A stretch of 64,000 nucleotides of DNA, taken from contig NZ_JAHBBG010000001.1 in NCBI RefSeq assembly GCF_019331715.1, positions 1-64,000 of the forward strand, read 5' to 3'. Shown here piece by piece: positions 45,795-54,592 of the stretch. Positions within the stretch are counted from its first letter, which is position 1. Every line of letters begins with the position of its first letter. Source of the DNA: Bifidobacterium simiiventris (GTDB lineage Bacteria; Actinomycetota; Actinomycetes; Actinomycetales; Bifidobacteriaceae). Below the pieces are notes generated by a model. The model did not search any database, was not told the origin of the DNA, and saw nothing but the letters and a program-made list of their open reading frames with translations. The translations under genes were made by a program, and so were the position numbers.

Positions 45795-45800
45795 TATAGT
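45795..45800 (+). promoter_or_regulatory. -10 box of the orphan regulator gene
   Basis: TATAGT lies 34 bp upstream of the start codon at 45834, in the 138-bp region divergent from the histidine phosphatase gene. A clear -35 box is not seen. Confidence 0.35.
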
Positions 45801-45833
45801 GCTGGATATACGACGGCCGACGGGAGGCGTGCG

Positions 45834-46559
45834 ATGGATCTGCTTGTGGTGACCGGCAGTGCGGCGTTGGCCTCCGCATTGGAACGGACACTGGAAACGG
45901 CTGGGCATCAGACCACGGTCGTCACTTCCGTGGCTCAGCTGGACGAATTGTTCAGGGATTATCCGCTGCTGCCGTTCGATGCGGTGGTGCTGGATGATCT
46001 CACGCCGGCGGCGGTGCGCGACGGATTGGCTCGCCGGTTGCATGATCCGGGGATCTCGCTTGGACGTCGTATCCGCATCGCGTTGCTGTCCACGCCTTCG
46101 CTGAGCGCGTCGAGCCGACCGGCGACCGGCTCCCCCGTCGCCGCACCGTTGACGCCCGACGTCACCGTCGTCAAGCCGTTCGGCGACACGGAACTGTTGT
46201 CGTACATCTCGCTGCTGCAGACAATCGACGATGCTCCGGACGGCGACGCGACCGCGAACGGTCCCGCGCTGCTGATCCACGGCGATCTGACGCTCGACAC
46301 GCGACGGCAGCGCGCCTACTACCGCGGCGGCAAGCCGATTGCATTGTCGCCGCGCGAATACTCCGCGTTGGAGGCACTGATCCGGGCGGACGGCGACTAT
46401 CTGAGCTTCGACGACCTGTCGCGGCTGGTGTTCGGCGACGGAGCCGGTTTCGCCGACCAGCGCACGGTGATGGATACGACCATGTATTCGCTCACTCGCA
46501 AACTGCGCCGGCTGGGGTTCTTCATCACGCAGCATGGTCACCAGTATCGGATCCGATAG
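45834..46559 (+). CDS. Orphan OmpR/PhoB-type winged-helix regulator with atypical receiver
   Basis: The 241-residue protein has a receiver-like N-terminal domain and a C-terminal winged-helix effector (LSPREYSALEALIRADG, then RKLRRLGFFITQHGHQYRI). ATG 45834 follows GGGAGG eight bases upstream. The receiver keeps Asp54-Asp55 and Lys114 (VVKPF), but the acidic pair normally found after the first beta strand is replaced by VTGS (residues 6-9). Phosphorylation by the usual Mg-dependent route is therefore doubtful. No kinase gene is nearby. It is followed after five bases by the deoxyinosine glycosylase gene. The regulated genes are unknown. Confidence 0.85.
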   Translation: MDLLVVTGSAALASALERTLETAGHQTTVVTSVAQLDELFRDYPLLPFDAVVLDDLTPAAVRDGLARRLHDPGISLGRRIRIALLSTPSLSASSRPATGSPVAAPLTPDVTVVKPFGDTELLSYISLLQTIDDAPDGDATANGPALLIHGDLTLDTRRQRAYYRGGKPIALSPREYSALEALIRADGDYLSFDDLSRLVFGDGAGFADQRTVMDTTMYSLTRKLRRLGFFITQHGHQYRIR

Positions 46560-46563
46560 TACG

Positions 46564-47106
46564 ATGAGCGAGCATGTCGAGCATGGGTTCGGCCCGGTGT
46601 GGGATGCCGATTCGCGGGTGCTGGTGCTCGGGTCGATGCCGAGTCCGAAGTCGCGCGAGGCCGGGTTCTATTACATGCACCGGCAGAACCGGTTCTGGCC
46701 GGTGATGGCCGCGCTGTTCGCGGATTCCGCCGATCCGCTCGACGTGCCCGGCGACTCCCCTGCATCCCGCCGCGCGTTCGCATTGCGCCATCATGTTGCC
46801 TTGTGGGATGTGATCGCCTCGTGCGATATCGCCGGCGCGTCCGATTCCTCCATCCGCAACGCCGTACCGAACGACATCGCGCCGATTCTCACCGGCTCGC
46901 GCGTCACGCATGTCATCGCCACCGGCGCGAAGGCCGGTCAGCTGTACCGCCGTCTGATCGAACCGCGGCTCGTCGCGGACGGACTGTCCGTCACGATGAC
47001 GCAGCTGCCGTCGACCAGCCCGGCGAACGCGACGATGCGACTGCCTGATCTTGTCGCCGTCTACCGCACCGCGTTCCGCGAGGCCGGCATGCCGGTCCGC
47101 AGCTGA
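46564..47106 (+). CDS. DNA-deoxyinosine glycosylase (UDG superfamily, family 6)
   Basis: The 180-residue enzyme should remove hypoxanthine from DNA after adenine deamination. It shows the superfamily start RVLVLGSMPSPKSREAGFYYMHRQNRFW (in part: LGSMPSP, FYYMHRQNRFWP), the LWDVIASCD block and a C-terminal PSTSPANA motif. ATG 46564 is five bases after the regulator stop and lacks its own ribosome binding site, which suggests coupled translation. A further in-frame ATG at 46534 lies inside the regulator gene. Known members are 160-190 residues, as here. Confidence 0.87.
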   Translation: MSEHVEHGFGPVWDADSRVLVLGSMPSPKSREAGFYYMHRQNRFWPVMAALFADSADPLDVPGDSPASRRAFALRHHVALWDVIASCDIAGASDSSIRNAVPNDIAPILTGSRVTHVIATGAKAGQLYRRLIEPRLVADGLSVTMTQLPSTSPANATMRLPDLVAVYRTAFREAGMPVRS

Positions 47107-47207
47107 TTTGTTTTGGATTCGCCGAACTCGCCAGGCCCACCAGGTTCACCGAACCGATCGGTCCCATCGTGCGGCGAAACGATGTCCGCACATGCGACCG
47201 ACATACG

Positions 47208-47242
47208 AAGACGCCGCCTCCCCGTACGGAAAGCGGCGTCTT
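47208..47242. terminator. Bidirectional terminator
   Basis: AAGACGCCGC and GCGGCGTCTT form a 10-bp stem around 15 bases that contain CCGTACGG. It lies between the convergent glycosylase (stop 47106) and flavin-protein (stop 47262) genes. Confidence 0.7.
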
Positions 47243-47261
47243 CATCGGATCGTGAAAAACG

Positions 47262-47666
47262 TCAGTCCTTCTCGATGGTCTTGCCGGCGGTCGCGCCGGA
47301 GGCAAGATCCTGGATCTCGGTGACCTCGAGCACCGGGATGACGGCCGGCTTCTTGGTGCCCTTCTCCTCGGCGACCTTGACCTGCGCCTCGTAGATCGCG
47401 TCGTCGGAGTGCAGGGTCACGGTGCCGCGGAAGCGGTAGCCCTTCTTCTCGGCGAGGTTCGCGAACGCGATGACCAGCGGAGAGCCGTCCTTGAGGTTCT
47501 CGTAGGCCTGGCCGGCAGTGCGCTCGTGGTAGGCGATGTGGTTGTCGTCAAGCACGAACAGGCTCATCTTCGGACCGAGGTCGAGCTGGCCGTCCTTGGA
47601 GACGGTGGAGATCCAGCCCAGGTTGTTGTCGATGAACGTCTTCATCTCGGCGGTGAGTGTTGCCAT
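47262..47666 (-). CDS. Pyridoxamine 5'-phosphate oxidase-fold flavin protein
   Basis: The 134-residue protein has the split-barrel FMN-binding fold: TFIDNNLGWISTVSKDGQLDLGPKMSLF (in part: ISTVSKDGQ, LGPK) and the YENLKDGSPLVIAF and GYRFRGTVTL strands. Small proteins of this kind bind FMN, F420 or haem and act on diverse substrates; true pyridoxine phosphate oxidase activity is not implied. ATG 47666 is chosen because AAAGGATATGATC precedes it. It is monocistronic. Confidence 0.85.
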   Translation of the reverse strand: MATLTAEMKTFIDNNLGWISTVSKDGQLDLGPKMSLFVLDDNHIAYHERTAGQAYENLKDGSPLVIAFANLAEKKGYRFRGTVTLHSDDAIYEAQVKVAEEKGTKKPAVIPVLEVTEIQDLASGATAGKTIEKD

Positions 47667-47889
47667 GATCATATCCTTTCGTAGCACGGTTCGTTATTCG
47701 CTCTCTTTCAGCCTACGCCAACCGCCGCATGTTCGCCGCGCGTTCGGCTGTGAGTAATCTCTCACGAACACGATGAATCGGCGAGCCGGATCGGCGACGA
47801 CACCGCGGCGGTCGGGCCGCATGGACGACCCGCTAGGATGGATGCCGGACATCAGGCCGCGGGAATGCGCGGAGGACTTGAGGAGATGT

Positions 47890-48621
47890 ATGGACATCAT
47901 CGAAGCGATGGGCGCGCGCCACGCCGTGCGCGAATACACCGATCAGCCGCTGGACGAGAACGTGCTGAAGGCGCTGAGCGAAGCGATCGGGCGGGCCAAT
48001 GCGGACGGCGGGCTCGACATTCAGCTCGTGCACGACAACGAGGACGCGTTCGGCGGATGCCCGACGCATTACGGTCGGTTCAGAAACGTGCGGTACTGCC
48101 TCGCGCTGATCGGACGGGACACGGATGCTTCCGGCGAAGCACTGGACGAACGGGCGGGATATTTCGGCGAACGGCTCGCGCTGGAGGCCGTGCGGCTCGG
48201 ATTGGACACAGGCTGGGTGGTGTTGCACGAGACGACCGGCCATCATGGCCGTTGGCATATGGGTGACGGCGAGCGCATGCCCGCTGCGATCGCTTTGGGG
48301 CACGGTGCACGGGCTGGTAGACCGCATCGCAGCAAGCCGATCGAGGAGCTTGGCATGCTGGCCGACTGCGACGCCACGTCGACCTCGTCGTCGCAGTCGG
48401 ATGCGTTGACCGGTGCGCCGGACTGGTTCGTAAACGGGTTGAAGGCCGTGCAGTTGGCGCCGAGCGCATTGGGCAAGCAGCCGTTCCGTTTCGTGCTGCT
48501 CGATGATGCCCGCCATGCCGTGCGCGCCGAAGCGCTGGATGGTGTGCAGGCGCATATCGGCCTCGGCATCGCCAAGCTGCATTTCGAACTTGGCGCCGGC
48601 GTGCAGGTGCTCTGGGAATAA
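47890..48621 (+). CDS. Nitroreductase-family protein (TM1586-like)
   Basis: The 243-residue protein begins MDIIEAMGARHAVREYTDQPL, the N-terminal hallmark of FMN nitroreductases. It shows internal duplication of the nitroreductase half-domain, with ERLALEAVRLGLDTGWV and, later, FVNGLKAVQLAPSALGKQPFRF. The fused pseudodimer plan is that of the TM1586 group. ATG 47890 follows GAGGAGATGT; the frame opens 39 codons earlier but without conserved sequence. It would use NAD(P)H to reduce quinones or nitro compounds; the native substrate is unknown. A hairpin shared with tRNA-Ala follows. Confidence 0.85.
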   Translation: MDIIEAMGARHAVREYTDQPLDENVLKALSEAIGRANADGGLDIQLVHDNEDAFGGCPTHYGRFRNVRYCLALIGRDTDASGEALDERAGYFGERLALEAVRLGLDTGWVVLHETTGHHGRWHMGDGERMPAAIALGHGARAGRPHRSKPIEELGMLADCDATSTSSSQSDALTGAPDWFVNGLKAVQLAPSALGKQPFRFVLLDDARHAVRAEALDGVQAHIGLGIAKLHFELGAGVQVLWE

Positions 48622-48625
48622 ACAA

Positions 48626-48657
48626 ATGAGGCTTGCGGAATCATCCGCAAGCCTCAT
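48626..48657. terminator. Terminator shared by tRNA-Ala and the nitroreductase gene
   Basis: A perfect 14-bp stem (ATGAGGCTTGCGGA) with an ATCA loop lies between the convergent gene stop (48621) and the 3' end of tRNA-Ala. On the plus strand GTT follows, and on the minus strand TTGTTTATT follows, which favours termination of the tRNA. Confidence 0.85.
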
Positions 48658-48659
48658 GT

Positions 48660-48735
48660 TGGTGGAGCTAAGGGGATTCGAACCCCTGACCCTCTCCATG
48701 CCATGGAGATGCGCTACCAGCTGCGCCATAGCCCC
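48660..48735 (-). tRNA. tRNA-Ala (GGC)
   Basis: A 76-nt cloverleaf including an encoded CCA end: acceptor GGGGCTA pairs with TAGCTCC, followed by ACCA. The anticodon loop ATGGCAT carries GGC, and the T arm holds GGTTCGAATCC. The T-rich terminator lies immediately after the 3' end. Confidence 0.97.
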
Positions 48736-48855
48736 GTAGGTTGTTGCTCATTGCTGAACCTGAGATAGGTTACGTCAGGCCCGGCGATTACGCAAACCAC
48801 GGCGTGTCATGATTCGGGTGTGGGCGGCATCCCTGACCGGGCACTGCCCACACCG

Positions 48856-50088
48856 TCACTGTCCGCTGGTGGATGAGGTTCCGCTGCCGGTCGAGTTCGA
48901 AGAGCTCGAAGATGACGAGTCGGAATCGCCGCTGGTACCGGAGGACGACGATCCGGAGGACGAATTCGATGATCCGTCAGTGGATGAGCTGCTTTCCGAC
49001 GAGCCTGTGGAACCGCTGGTGGATGTGCCGGAGCCGGTCGAATTCGAGGAGGACGAGTCGCCGGACGAGGACGAGCTCGAGCCGGAGGAACTGCCGGTGC
49101 TGCCAGACGTAGTATCGCTGCCCGCCCCGCCGGATGTGCCATTGGATGTGCCGGAGCCGGTCGATCCGGAGTTCGTCGAAGAGTCCGATGACGTGCCGGA
49201 GCCGGTGCTGCCGTTCGACGTGCCCGACGATGAACCGCCGGATGTCGTTCCTTCTGTGGACGTGCCATTGGCATCGTCCGTTGAGCCGGTATCCGAACCC
49301 ATGCCCGTGGTGGTGTCGTCGGCACCATTCGCCGGGGTATCGGATTCGTCCGTCTTCGTGTTCGGATCGGTCGGCGCAGGCTGGTGGCCGTTCGTATCGT
49401 CGGGGGTCTGCTGCACCGGGGTCTGTGTGGTGTTCACCCAGTCGCGTACCACGGAATCGGTGCCTTTGCCTTGGGTGACGAGCATGACGATGCCGGCCGT
49501 CGCCGCGACGGCCACCAAGGCGCTGACGACGGCGACCACGATGGCGATGCGTTTCTGTCTGCTGGCTGTCGCCGCGGCCAACGCATGATCGCGGCCGATC
49601 CGCCCAGATGCCGGATTGCCGGATATGACGCTGCGCGGTGTCGTGGCGGGCACGCCGGGGCGCCGAGCCGCCGCGTCGATGTGGCCGAGCACGCGCGTGG
49701 AGTCATCGATCTGCTCGTCGGCGGAACTCACCACGCGTCGTGCGCGGCCGTCGTCGACCGTCGTCACCGCCAACGCGCCCGGCGCAAGCACCGTGGTCAC
49801 GTCGCCGATCACCTGTGTCCGGTCATCCGACGCCGGGGTCTTGGCCGCATCGTCCGCCGTATCCGACGAACCGGAGCCGACGCCGGTCACATCCTGCAGT
49901 TTCTCACCGGAGGCCTTCAGCACATTCTTGTAGATCTGTGAGGCGACCGCGGACACGATCGAGCCCACCGCCACGCCGATCACCGAACCGGCCATGCCGA
50001 TCTTCGCCGACAGCAGGAACGACGTGACCGCCGCCAGTGCGCCCGCGATCAGCGAGGTAATGGAGATGCCTTCGAAAAAATTCTTCAC
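48856..50088 (-). CDS. Membrane protein with Ser/Gly/Thr-rich extracellular tail
   Basis: I do not recognise a family. The 410-residue product (GTG start at 50088) begins VKNFFEGISITSLIAGAL with two hydrophobic segments (~6-55), then a cytoplasmic Asp/Thr-rich part, a membrane helix (~210-232, RIAIVVAVVSALVAVAATAG) and ~170 residues composed almost only of Ser, Gly, Thr, Asn and Asp. A frame to 50196 exists, but the ATG there has no ribosome binding site. The tail could be a glycosylated or spacer-like surface segment. The low-complexity part also yields a long acidic frame on the other strand, which I regard as a shadow. It lies downstream of amrS, 86 bp away. Confidence 0.7.
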   Translation of the reverse strand: MKNFFEGISITSLIAGALAAVTSFLLSAKIGMAGSVIGVAVGSIVSAVASQIYKNVLKASGEKLQDVTGVGSGSSDTADDAAKTPASDDRTQVIGDVTTVLAPGALAVTTVDDGRARRVVSSADEQIDDSTRVLGHIDAAARRPGVPATTPRSVISGNPASGRIGRDHALAAATASRQKRIAIVVAVVSALVAVAATAGIVMLVTQGKGTDSVVRDWVNTTQTPVQQTPDDTNGHQPAPTDPNTKTDESDTPANGADDTTTGMGSDTGSTDDANGTSTEGTTSGGSSSGTSNGSTGSGTSSDSSTNSGSTGSGTSNGTSGGAGSDTTSGSTGSSSGSSSSSSGDSSSSNSTGSGTSTSGSTGSSESSSSTDGSSNSSSGSSSSGTSGDSDSSSSSSSNSTGSGTSSTSGQ

Positions 50089-50174
50089 GCGACGCAACAA
50101 TAGCGATTTTTCTTGGCAACGCGCTGAGCCTTTGGTGAAAACAACATAACCATCACAGCATCCCGGCAGAATCT

Positions 50175-51344
50175 TCACGAAACGGGTATGCGCCAACGTT
50201 GCCGGCCGAAATCACCGGCCCCTCGCGTCTCCCAACGTCCGAGAATCATGCGCCCGCAGTCGGGGCAACACCCGTCTGAAGTGAGCCGGTACCGGTCGAT
50301 GTCGTACCAGTCGCGCACGATGAGCGCCGCTCCACAACCGGGGCAGAACGTCGTGTCGCCTTCGCGATTGACGATGTTGCCGGTATAGGCGAAATGCAAG
50401 CCCTCCCCGATTGCGATCTCACGCGCGTGCACGAGCGTGGCGAGCGGCGTGGCCGGCACGTCGCGCATCTTGTAGTCCGGATGAAACGCTGAGAAATGCA
50501 GCGGTACGTCAGGACCGCAGTGCTCGCGGATCCATACGCATTCGGCGTGCAGCTGCGCATCATCGTCGTTGTATCCGGGAATGAGCAGGGTCGTCAGTTC
50601 GACCCACGTGTTCGTTTCGTTGCACACGTATTCGATGGTGTCGAGCACGTCGCGCAGATGGGTGCCGGTGATGGTGCGGTAGAACTCCTCGGTGAAACCT
50701 TTGAGATCGATGTTCGCCGCGTCCATGACCCGGTAGAAGTCGGCGCGCGGCGCAGCGGCCATGTACCCGGCGGTGACGGCGATCGCATCGATGCCGCGTT
50801 CGTGACAGGCTTGCGCGGTGTCGATCGCGTATTCGGCGAAGATGATCGGATCGTTGTAGGTGAACGCGACCGACCTGGCACCGTAATCGGCGGCCACGGC
50901 TGCGATCTTCTCGGGGCGGGCTTCGACGGCGAGCGTGCTCCACTGGCGGGATGCGGAGATCGACCAGTTCTGGCAGTAGCGGCAGGCGCTGTTGCAGCCG
51001 GCCGTGCCGAAGCTCAGCACCGCGCTTCCCGGGTAGAAGTGGTTGAGCGGTTTCTTTTCGACCGGATCCATCGCAAAGCCGGAACTCAAGCCGTACGTGT
51101 CGAGCATGATCGTGCCGTGGTGGTTGGAGCGCACGAAGCAGAAGCCTTGCTGGCCGTCGCGTAGTGTGCAGTGGCGCGGGCACAAGTCGCATTGCACGCG
51201 ACCGTCCGGCAGGCGGTGCTGCCAGCGGCCGACGGCCGGTGATTGCCGTGTCACTGAGCTACGAACCGATGTCGCCGCTGCATCTTCCAAGGCTGTTCCC
51301 GCCGCCGTTTCCTCCGCCGATGCCGTTGTCCCGCCCATATTCAC
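50175..51344 (-). CDS. amrS: AmmeMemoRadiSam system radical SAM enzyme
   Basis: The 389-residue protein has a Cys-rich N-terminal part (CDLCPRHCTL), then the radical SAM core with CNSACRYCQNW (Cys117, Cys121, Cys124 for the 4Fe-4S cluster) and a C-terminal zinc-like CPGCG / CCPDCGR pair. This architecture is that of AmrS, related to pyruvate formate-lyase activating enzymes. Its reaction is not established to my knowledge. GTG 51344 has GAGGAG five bases upstream and forms a GTGA overlap with the preceding Memo-AMMECR1 gene. The N-terminal ~35 residues are Ala/Thr-rich and not conserved. Confidence 0.92.
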   Translation of the reverse strand: MNMGGTTASAEETAAGTALEDAAATSVRSSVTRQSPAVGRWQHRLPDGRVQCDLCPRHCTLRDGQQGFCFVRSNHHGTIMLDTYGLSSGFAMDPVEKKPLNHFYPGSAVLSFGTAGCNSACRYCQNWSISASRQWSTLAVEARPEKIAAVAADYGARSVAFTYNDPIIFAEYAIDTAQACHERGIDAIAVTAGYMAAAPRADFYRVMDAANIDLKGFTEEFYRTITGTHLRDVLDTIEYVCNETNTWVELTTLLIPGYNDDDAQLHAECVWIREHCGPDVPLHFSAFHPDYKMRDVPATPLATLVHAREIAIGEGLHFAYTGNIVNREGDTTFCPGCGAALIVRDWYDIDRYRLTSDGCCPDCGRMILGRWETRGAGDFGRQRWRIPVS

Positions 51345-52945
51345 CGGGACTCCTCACTGAACGCGGTGACGGTGTATCGCTGACAGGTCATGCTGCCGTC
51401 ATGCCAATCGTAGGATGATGGCAATCCGGCCTTGCGCAGCAGGTGGCTGACGAATTCGTGGCTGTCCGGCAGTTCGGCCCATACCTGCGGCAGGAACGTG
51501 GCACGGTGACCGCGGCCGTCGTCGAGGATGAGTCCGTCGCGTCCGGGCTTGAGCATCGCTTCCAGCGCGGCACGGGACGGCACACGCATCGATTCCGGTT
51601 CGGACAATACCGACACCTCGACGCTGATGTCCGGATATTCGTCGGCGCTGACTGGGCGGAATCGTGGATCGTGCACGGCGGCGTCAATGGCGTGTTCGGC
51701 GATGTCGCGGCCGAGTGGGCGATAGGCTTCGATCGTGCCGATGCAGCCGCGCAGACGCCCGTGTTTGGTCAGGGTGACGAAACTTGCGCCAGGCTGGTTC
51801 AGCTGCAGATGGGCAGCGACGATGTCGGCCGGCGTGGGATCGCCGGGGTTGGCGAGGCCGAGATACTGTTCAAGCGAGGACCGGGCCAGACGGGGCAGTA
51901 CCGTGTCGGCATGGTCCGGCAGATTGGCGGCGCTGTCGGCGGCGCACCGATGGTCGGTTTCGGCGAGCATCGCGTCACGGGCTTGCGTGTCATGCTCCCA
52001 TGCGGCGAACGATGCATAGCCGACCACCGGCGTATCGGAGTCATGCATCGGTGGACGGTCCGCATGCCGCCCGTCGGCGACGTTGGCGAGTGCCACTTCC
52101 CCGTCGTCGCCCGAGGTCGAGCAGCCGAGGAAACGCAACGGCATGGTTTTCGCCCGCACGGCGGCCAGCAACCCGTTGACCGGATATGCACCGCATGCGC
52201 GGTTCGAGCGAATCGTCGGCTCCCCCAGTGGCGCGATGTGCGCGATGGTCTCGTCATCCAAGGTGCGGGCGACCGATTCGGGATGGTAATGCGACAGGTC
52301 GGAGCTGATCACGATCACCGTATCCAGTCCTCCCCATAGGGTCTGAATCACGTCGCCGACTTCGGCAGGACTCGCGTCGCCCGCATTAAGCGGCACGATG
52401 GTCAGGTCATCGCCGAGCACGCGCTGCAGGAACGGGATTTGCACCTCCACCGCATGCTCGCGCGCGTGCGTCGCATCGTTGACGCTTAAGGCGGGTACCG
52501 TATCGAGCGCCCGACGTTCGGCATCCCGGTCGACCGGCACGGTGCCGAGCGGCGTCCGGAACGCGGATGCGGACGGGCACGCCACGCCGCGTACGGCGAC
52601 GCGGTGCGTGGGGCCAATGATTATGGCGCGCCTGATCGTGCCGCGGCCGCGTTCGAGCAGCGCGTAGGCGAGCGCTGCGGTCGTGCCGGAATACACGTAT
52701 CCGGCGTGGGGCACGATCACCGCTTTGGGCGCACCCTGCGGCAATCGCCGCTCGAATCCGGAATCATGCAATAGCGCGCGGGCGTAATCCAGCTGCCGGT
52801 CGATCATCGCGCGCAGTTCGTCGGGGTCGGACGGGTAGAACGCGCCGGCCACTGCGGCCGGACGGATGTATGTCGGCTCGGGCAGGGTGCGGGCGGCATC
52901 GTCGCCGCCGCCGCTGCCGAATCCATTGTGGAACAACCTCATCAT
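51341..52945 (-). CDS. AmmeMemoRadiSam system protein: Memo (AmrB) fused to AMMECR1 (AmrA)
   Basis: The 534-residue cytoplasmic protein joins two families. Residues ~28-310 form a Memo-like domain (VAGAFYPSDPDELRAMI, VPHAGYVYSGTTAA, GPTHRVAVRG, SSDLSHYHP with metal-site-type His residues). Residues ~345-530 form an AMMECR1 domain (GASFVTLTKHGRLRGCIGTIEAYRPLGRDI). These domains are often encoded separately. ATG 52945 is chosen because GAAGAGG lies ~12 bases upstream; MEHEEV at 52969 is an alternative. The stop overlaps the GTG of amrS, so the pair is translationally coupled. The role of the system is unknown in bacteria, though its parts resemble dioxygenase and radical SAM machinery. Confidence 0.92.
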   Translation of the reverse strand: MMRLFHNGFGSGGGDDAARTLPEPTYIRPAAVAGAFYPSDPDELRAMIDRQLDYARALLHDSGFERRLPQGAPKAVIVPHAGYVYSGTTAALAYALLERGRGTIRRAIIIGPTHRVAVRGVACPSASAFRTPLGTVPVDRDAERRALDTVPALSVNDATHAREHAVEVQIPFLQRVLGDDLTIVPLNAGDASPAEVGDVIQTLWGGLDTVIVISSDLSHYHPESVARTLDDETIAHIAPLGEPTIRSNRACGAYPVNGLLAAVRAKTMPLRFLGCSTSGDDGEVALANVADGRHADRPPMHDSDTPVVGYASFAAWEHDTQARDAMLAETDHRCAADSAANLPDHADTVLPRLARSSLEQYLGLANPGDPTPADIVAAHLQLNQPGASFVTLTKHGRLRGCIGTIEAYRPLGRDIAEHAIDAAVHDPRFRPVSADEYPDISVEVSVLSEPESMRVPSRAALEAMLKPGRDGLILDDGRGHRATFLPQVWAELPDSHEFVSHLLRKAGLPSSYDWHDGSMTCQRYTVTAFSEESR

Positions 52946-52992
52946 GGCAACCACCTCTTCGTGTTCCATGATAGTCGCCGACGAACAACCGA

Positions 52993-54492
52993 CTACGGCA
53001 GCTGCAGTTCGGGTTCGGCCGGATGCCGTTTGCGCCACCACGCCTGAACGTAGTAGGCCGCGTAGCAGACCACGATGAACAGCAGCTCGGCCACGAGCGC
53101 GAACCGTTGCTCCTTGTCGAAGAACACGAGCAGGAACGAGGCCGTGCACAGGATGAACGCGCCCCACGACACGTACGGATAGCCGGGCGTACGGTACTTG
53201 AGCTCGTCGACGGTATGCCCGGAGGCGAGCCAACGGCGGCGGAACACGATCTGGCAGTAGGCGATGGCGATCCACACGACCACGGCGGATAGACCGGACA
53301 GCGCGACCAGCACAAGGTACACGGTGGATGCGGCGATCACGGACGACAGAAGCGCCAAAAGTCCGCCGGCCATCGCCGCGCACAAGGCTAGCATCGGCAC
53401 GCCGCGGCGGTTGGTCTTGGCGAACCAGCGCGGGATCATGCCCTCGTTGCCCATCGACCACACCATGCGGGTGGACGCGTACAGGCCAGAGTTGGAGGCG
53501 GACAGCACGGCCGTGAGCACCACGAAGTTCATGATGTCGGCCGCGTACGGGATGCCGATGGAGTTGAACACGAGCACGAACGGGCTTTCGCCCACACCGG
53601 CCTCGCGCCACGGGATGAGCGCGCACATGACCACGATCGAGCCGATGAAGAACAGGACGAGACGCCACAGCGTGGTGTGGATGGCCTTGGGCACGGCGGT
53701 TTCCGGGTCGCGCGTCTCGCCGGCGGTCACGCCGATCAGCTCAGTGCCGGAGAACGCGAAGTTGACGGTGAGGATCGTGGCGAACACGGGCATGAAGCCG
53801 TTCGGGAAGATGCCGTCCTTGACGAGGTTGCCGAACAGGGGCGCATGGTCGTAGCCGGAGATCGGCACCGCGCCGAAGATGGCGAGCAGGCCGATGGCGA
53901 TGAACGCGCAGATCGCGAACACCTTGATCGACGCGAAGATGAACTCGGCCTCGGCGAAGAAGCGCACCGACAGCGCGTTCGCGGTGAAGATGAGCACGAT
54001 GCACGCGGCCGACCATATCCATGTAGGCGTGTGCGGGAACCACCGTTGCATGAGCAGACCGGCGGCGGTGAATTCGGAGCCGAGCGCAACCGTCCATGTC
54101 AGCCAGTATTGGATGGCGATGACGAAGCCGGTGCCCGGTCCGATGAACCGTTCGGCGTAGACGTGGAACGAGCCGGTGACGGGCATGGCGACGGACAGTT
54201 CGCCGAGCGTGAGCATGACGAGGTACACGATGAGCGCGCCGATGGCGTACGCGAGGATCGTGCCGATCGGCCCGGCCTGCTGGATGGTGTAGCCGGAGCT
54301 GAGGAACAGGCCGGTGCCGATGACGCCGCCGAGGGAGATCATCTGCAGATGCCGTGATTCCATGCCGCGCTTCAAGTTCGTGTGCAGCGCGTGCTTGCGG
54401 TTGGCGGATACGTCGGTGTCTGCGGGCGTCGGCTGCTGTGCCGAAGCATCCGAGATCGGTTCGGCGGAAGTGTCAGTGTCGGACTGGCTCAT
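52993..54492 (-). CDS. Amino acid permease (APC family)
   Basis: The 499-residue integral membrane protein has about twelve helices. The N-terminal signature [20 protein letters not shown] and the internal [20 protein letters not shown] block place it in the amino acid transporter (AAT) group, near LysP and related permeases. It imports an amino acid with protons. The first ~40 residues are a Ser/Asp/Thr-rich cytoplasmic tail. ATG 54492 follows CAGAGAGAACAGC. It is a single gene upstream of the AmmeMemoRadiSam genes on the same strand, 47 bp before the Memo-AMMECR1 start, so read-through is possible. Lysine is a guess only. Confidence 0.92.
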   Translation of the reverse strand: MSQSDTDTSAEPISDASAQQPTPADTDVSANRKHALHTNLKRGMESRHLQMISLGGVIGTGLFLSSGYTIQQAGPIGTILAYAIGALIVYLVMLTLGELSVAMPVTGSFHVYAERFIGPGTGFVIAIQYWLTWTVALGSEFTAAGLLMQRWFPHTPTWIWSAACIVLIFTANALSVRFFAEAEFIFASIKVFAICAFIAIGLLAIFGAVPISGYDHAPLFGNLVKDGIFPNGFMPVFATILTVNFAFSGTELIGVTAGETRDPETAVPKAIHTTLWRLVLFFIGSIVVMCALIPWREAGVGESPFVLVFNSIGIPYAADIMNFVVLTAVLSASNSGLYASTRMVWSMGNEGMIPRWFAKTNRRGVPMLALCAAMAGGLLALLSSVIAASTVYLVLVALSGLSAVVVWIAIAYCQIVFRRRWLASGHTVDELKYRTPGYPYVSWGAFILCTASFLLVFFDKEQRFALVAELLFIVVCYAAYYVQAWWRKRHPAEPELQLP

Positions 54493-54543
54493 GCTGTTCT
54501 CTCTGCTGTCGGGACGATGACGGCCGTCAAAACGGCCCAGAAC

Positions 54544-54549
54544 AGTATA
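54544..54549 (-). promoter_or_regulatory. -10 box of the permease gene
   Basis: TATACT on the minus strand lies 51 bp before the permease start. A weak TTCCGC is 16 bp further upstream. Between -10 and start, GACGGCC/GGCCGTT-type inverted bases near 54520-54540 may form a small hairpin. Confidence 0.4.
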
Positions 54550-54592
54550 CGAGTCGGTCTGACCAGCGGAACCGGACTGCTTCCCGTGCCGC

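Noticed and set aside
45315-45833. Longer N-terminus for the orphan regulator (start at 45315)
   Set aside because: The extra 173 codons lie antisense to the histidine phosphatase gene. ATG 45834 has a GGGAGG site and begins exactly at the receiver domain.
48809-49588. Acidic, Pro/Asp/Glu-rich plus-strand frame of 259 codons
   Set aside because: It is the complement of the Ser/Gly/Thr codon repeats of the minus-strand gene. It lacks a ribosome binding site and a signal peptide.
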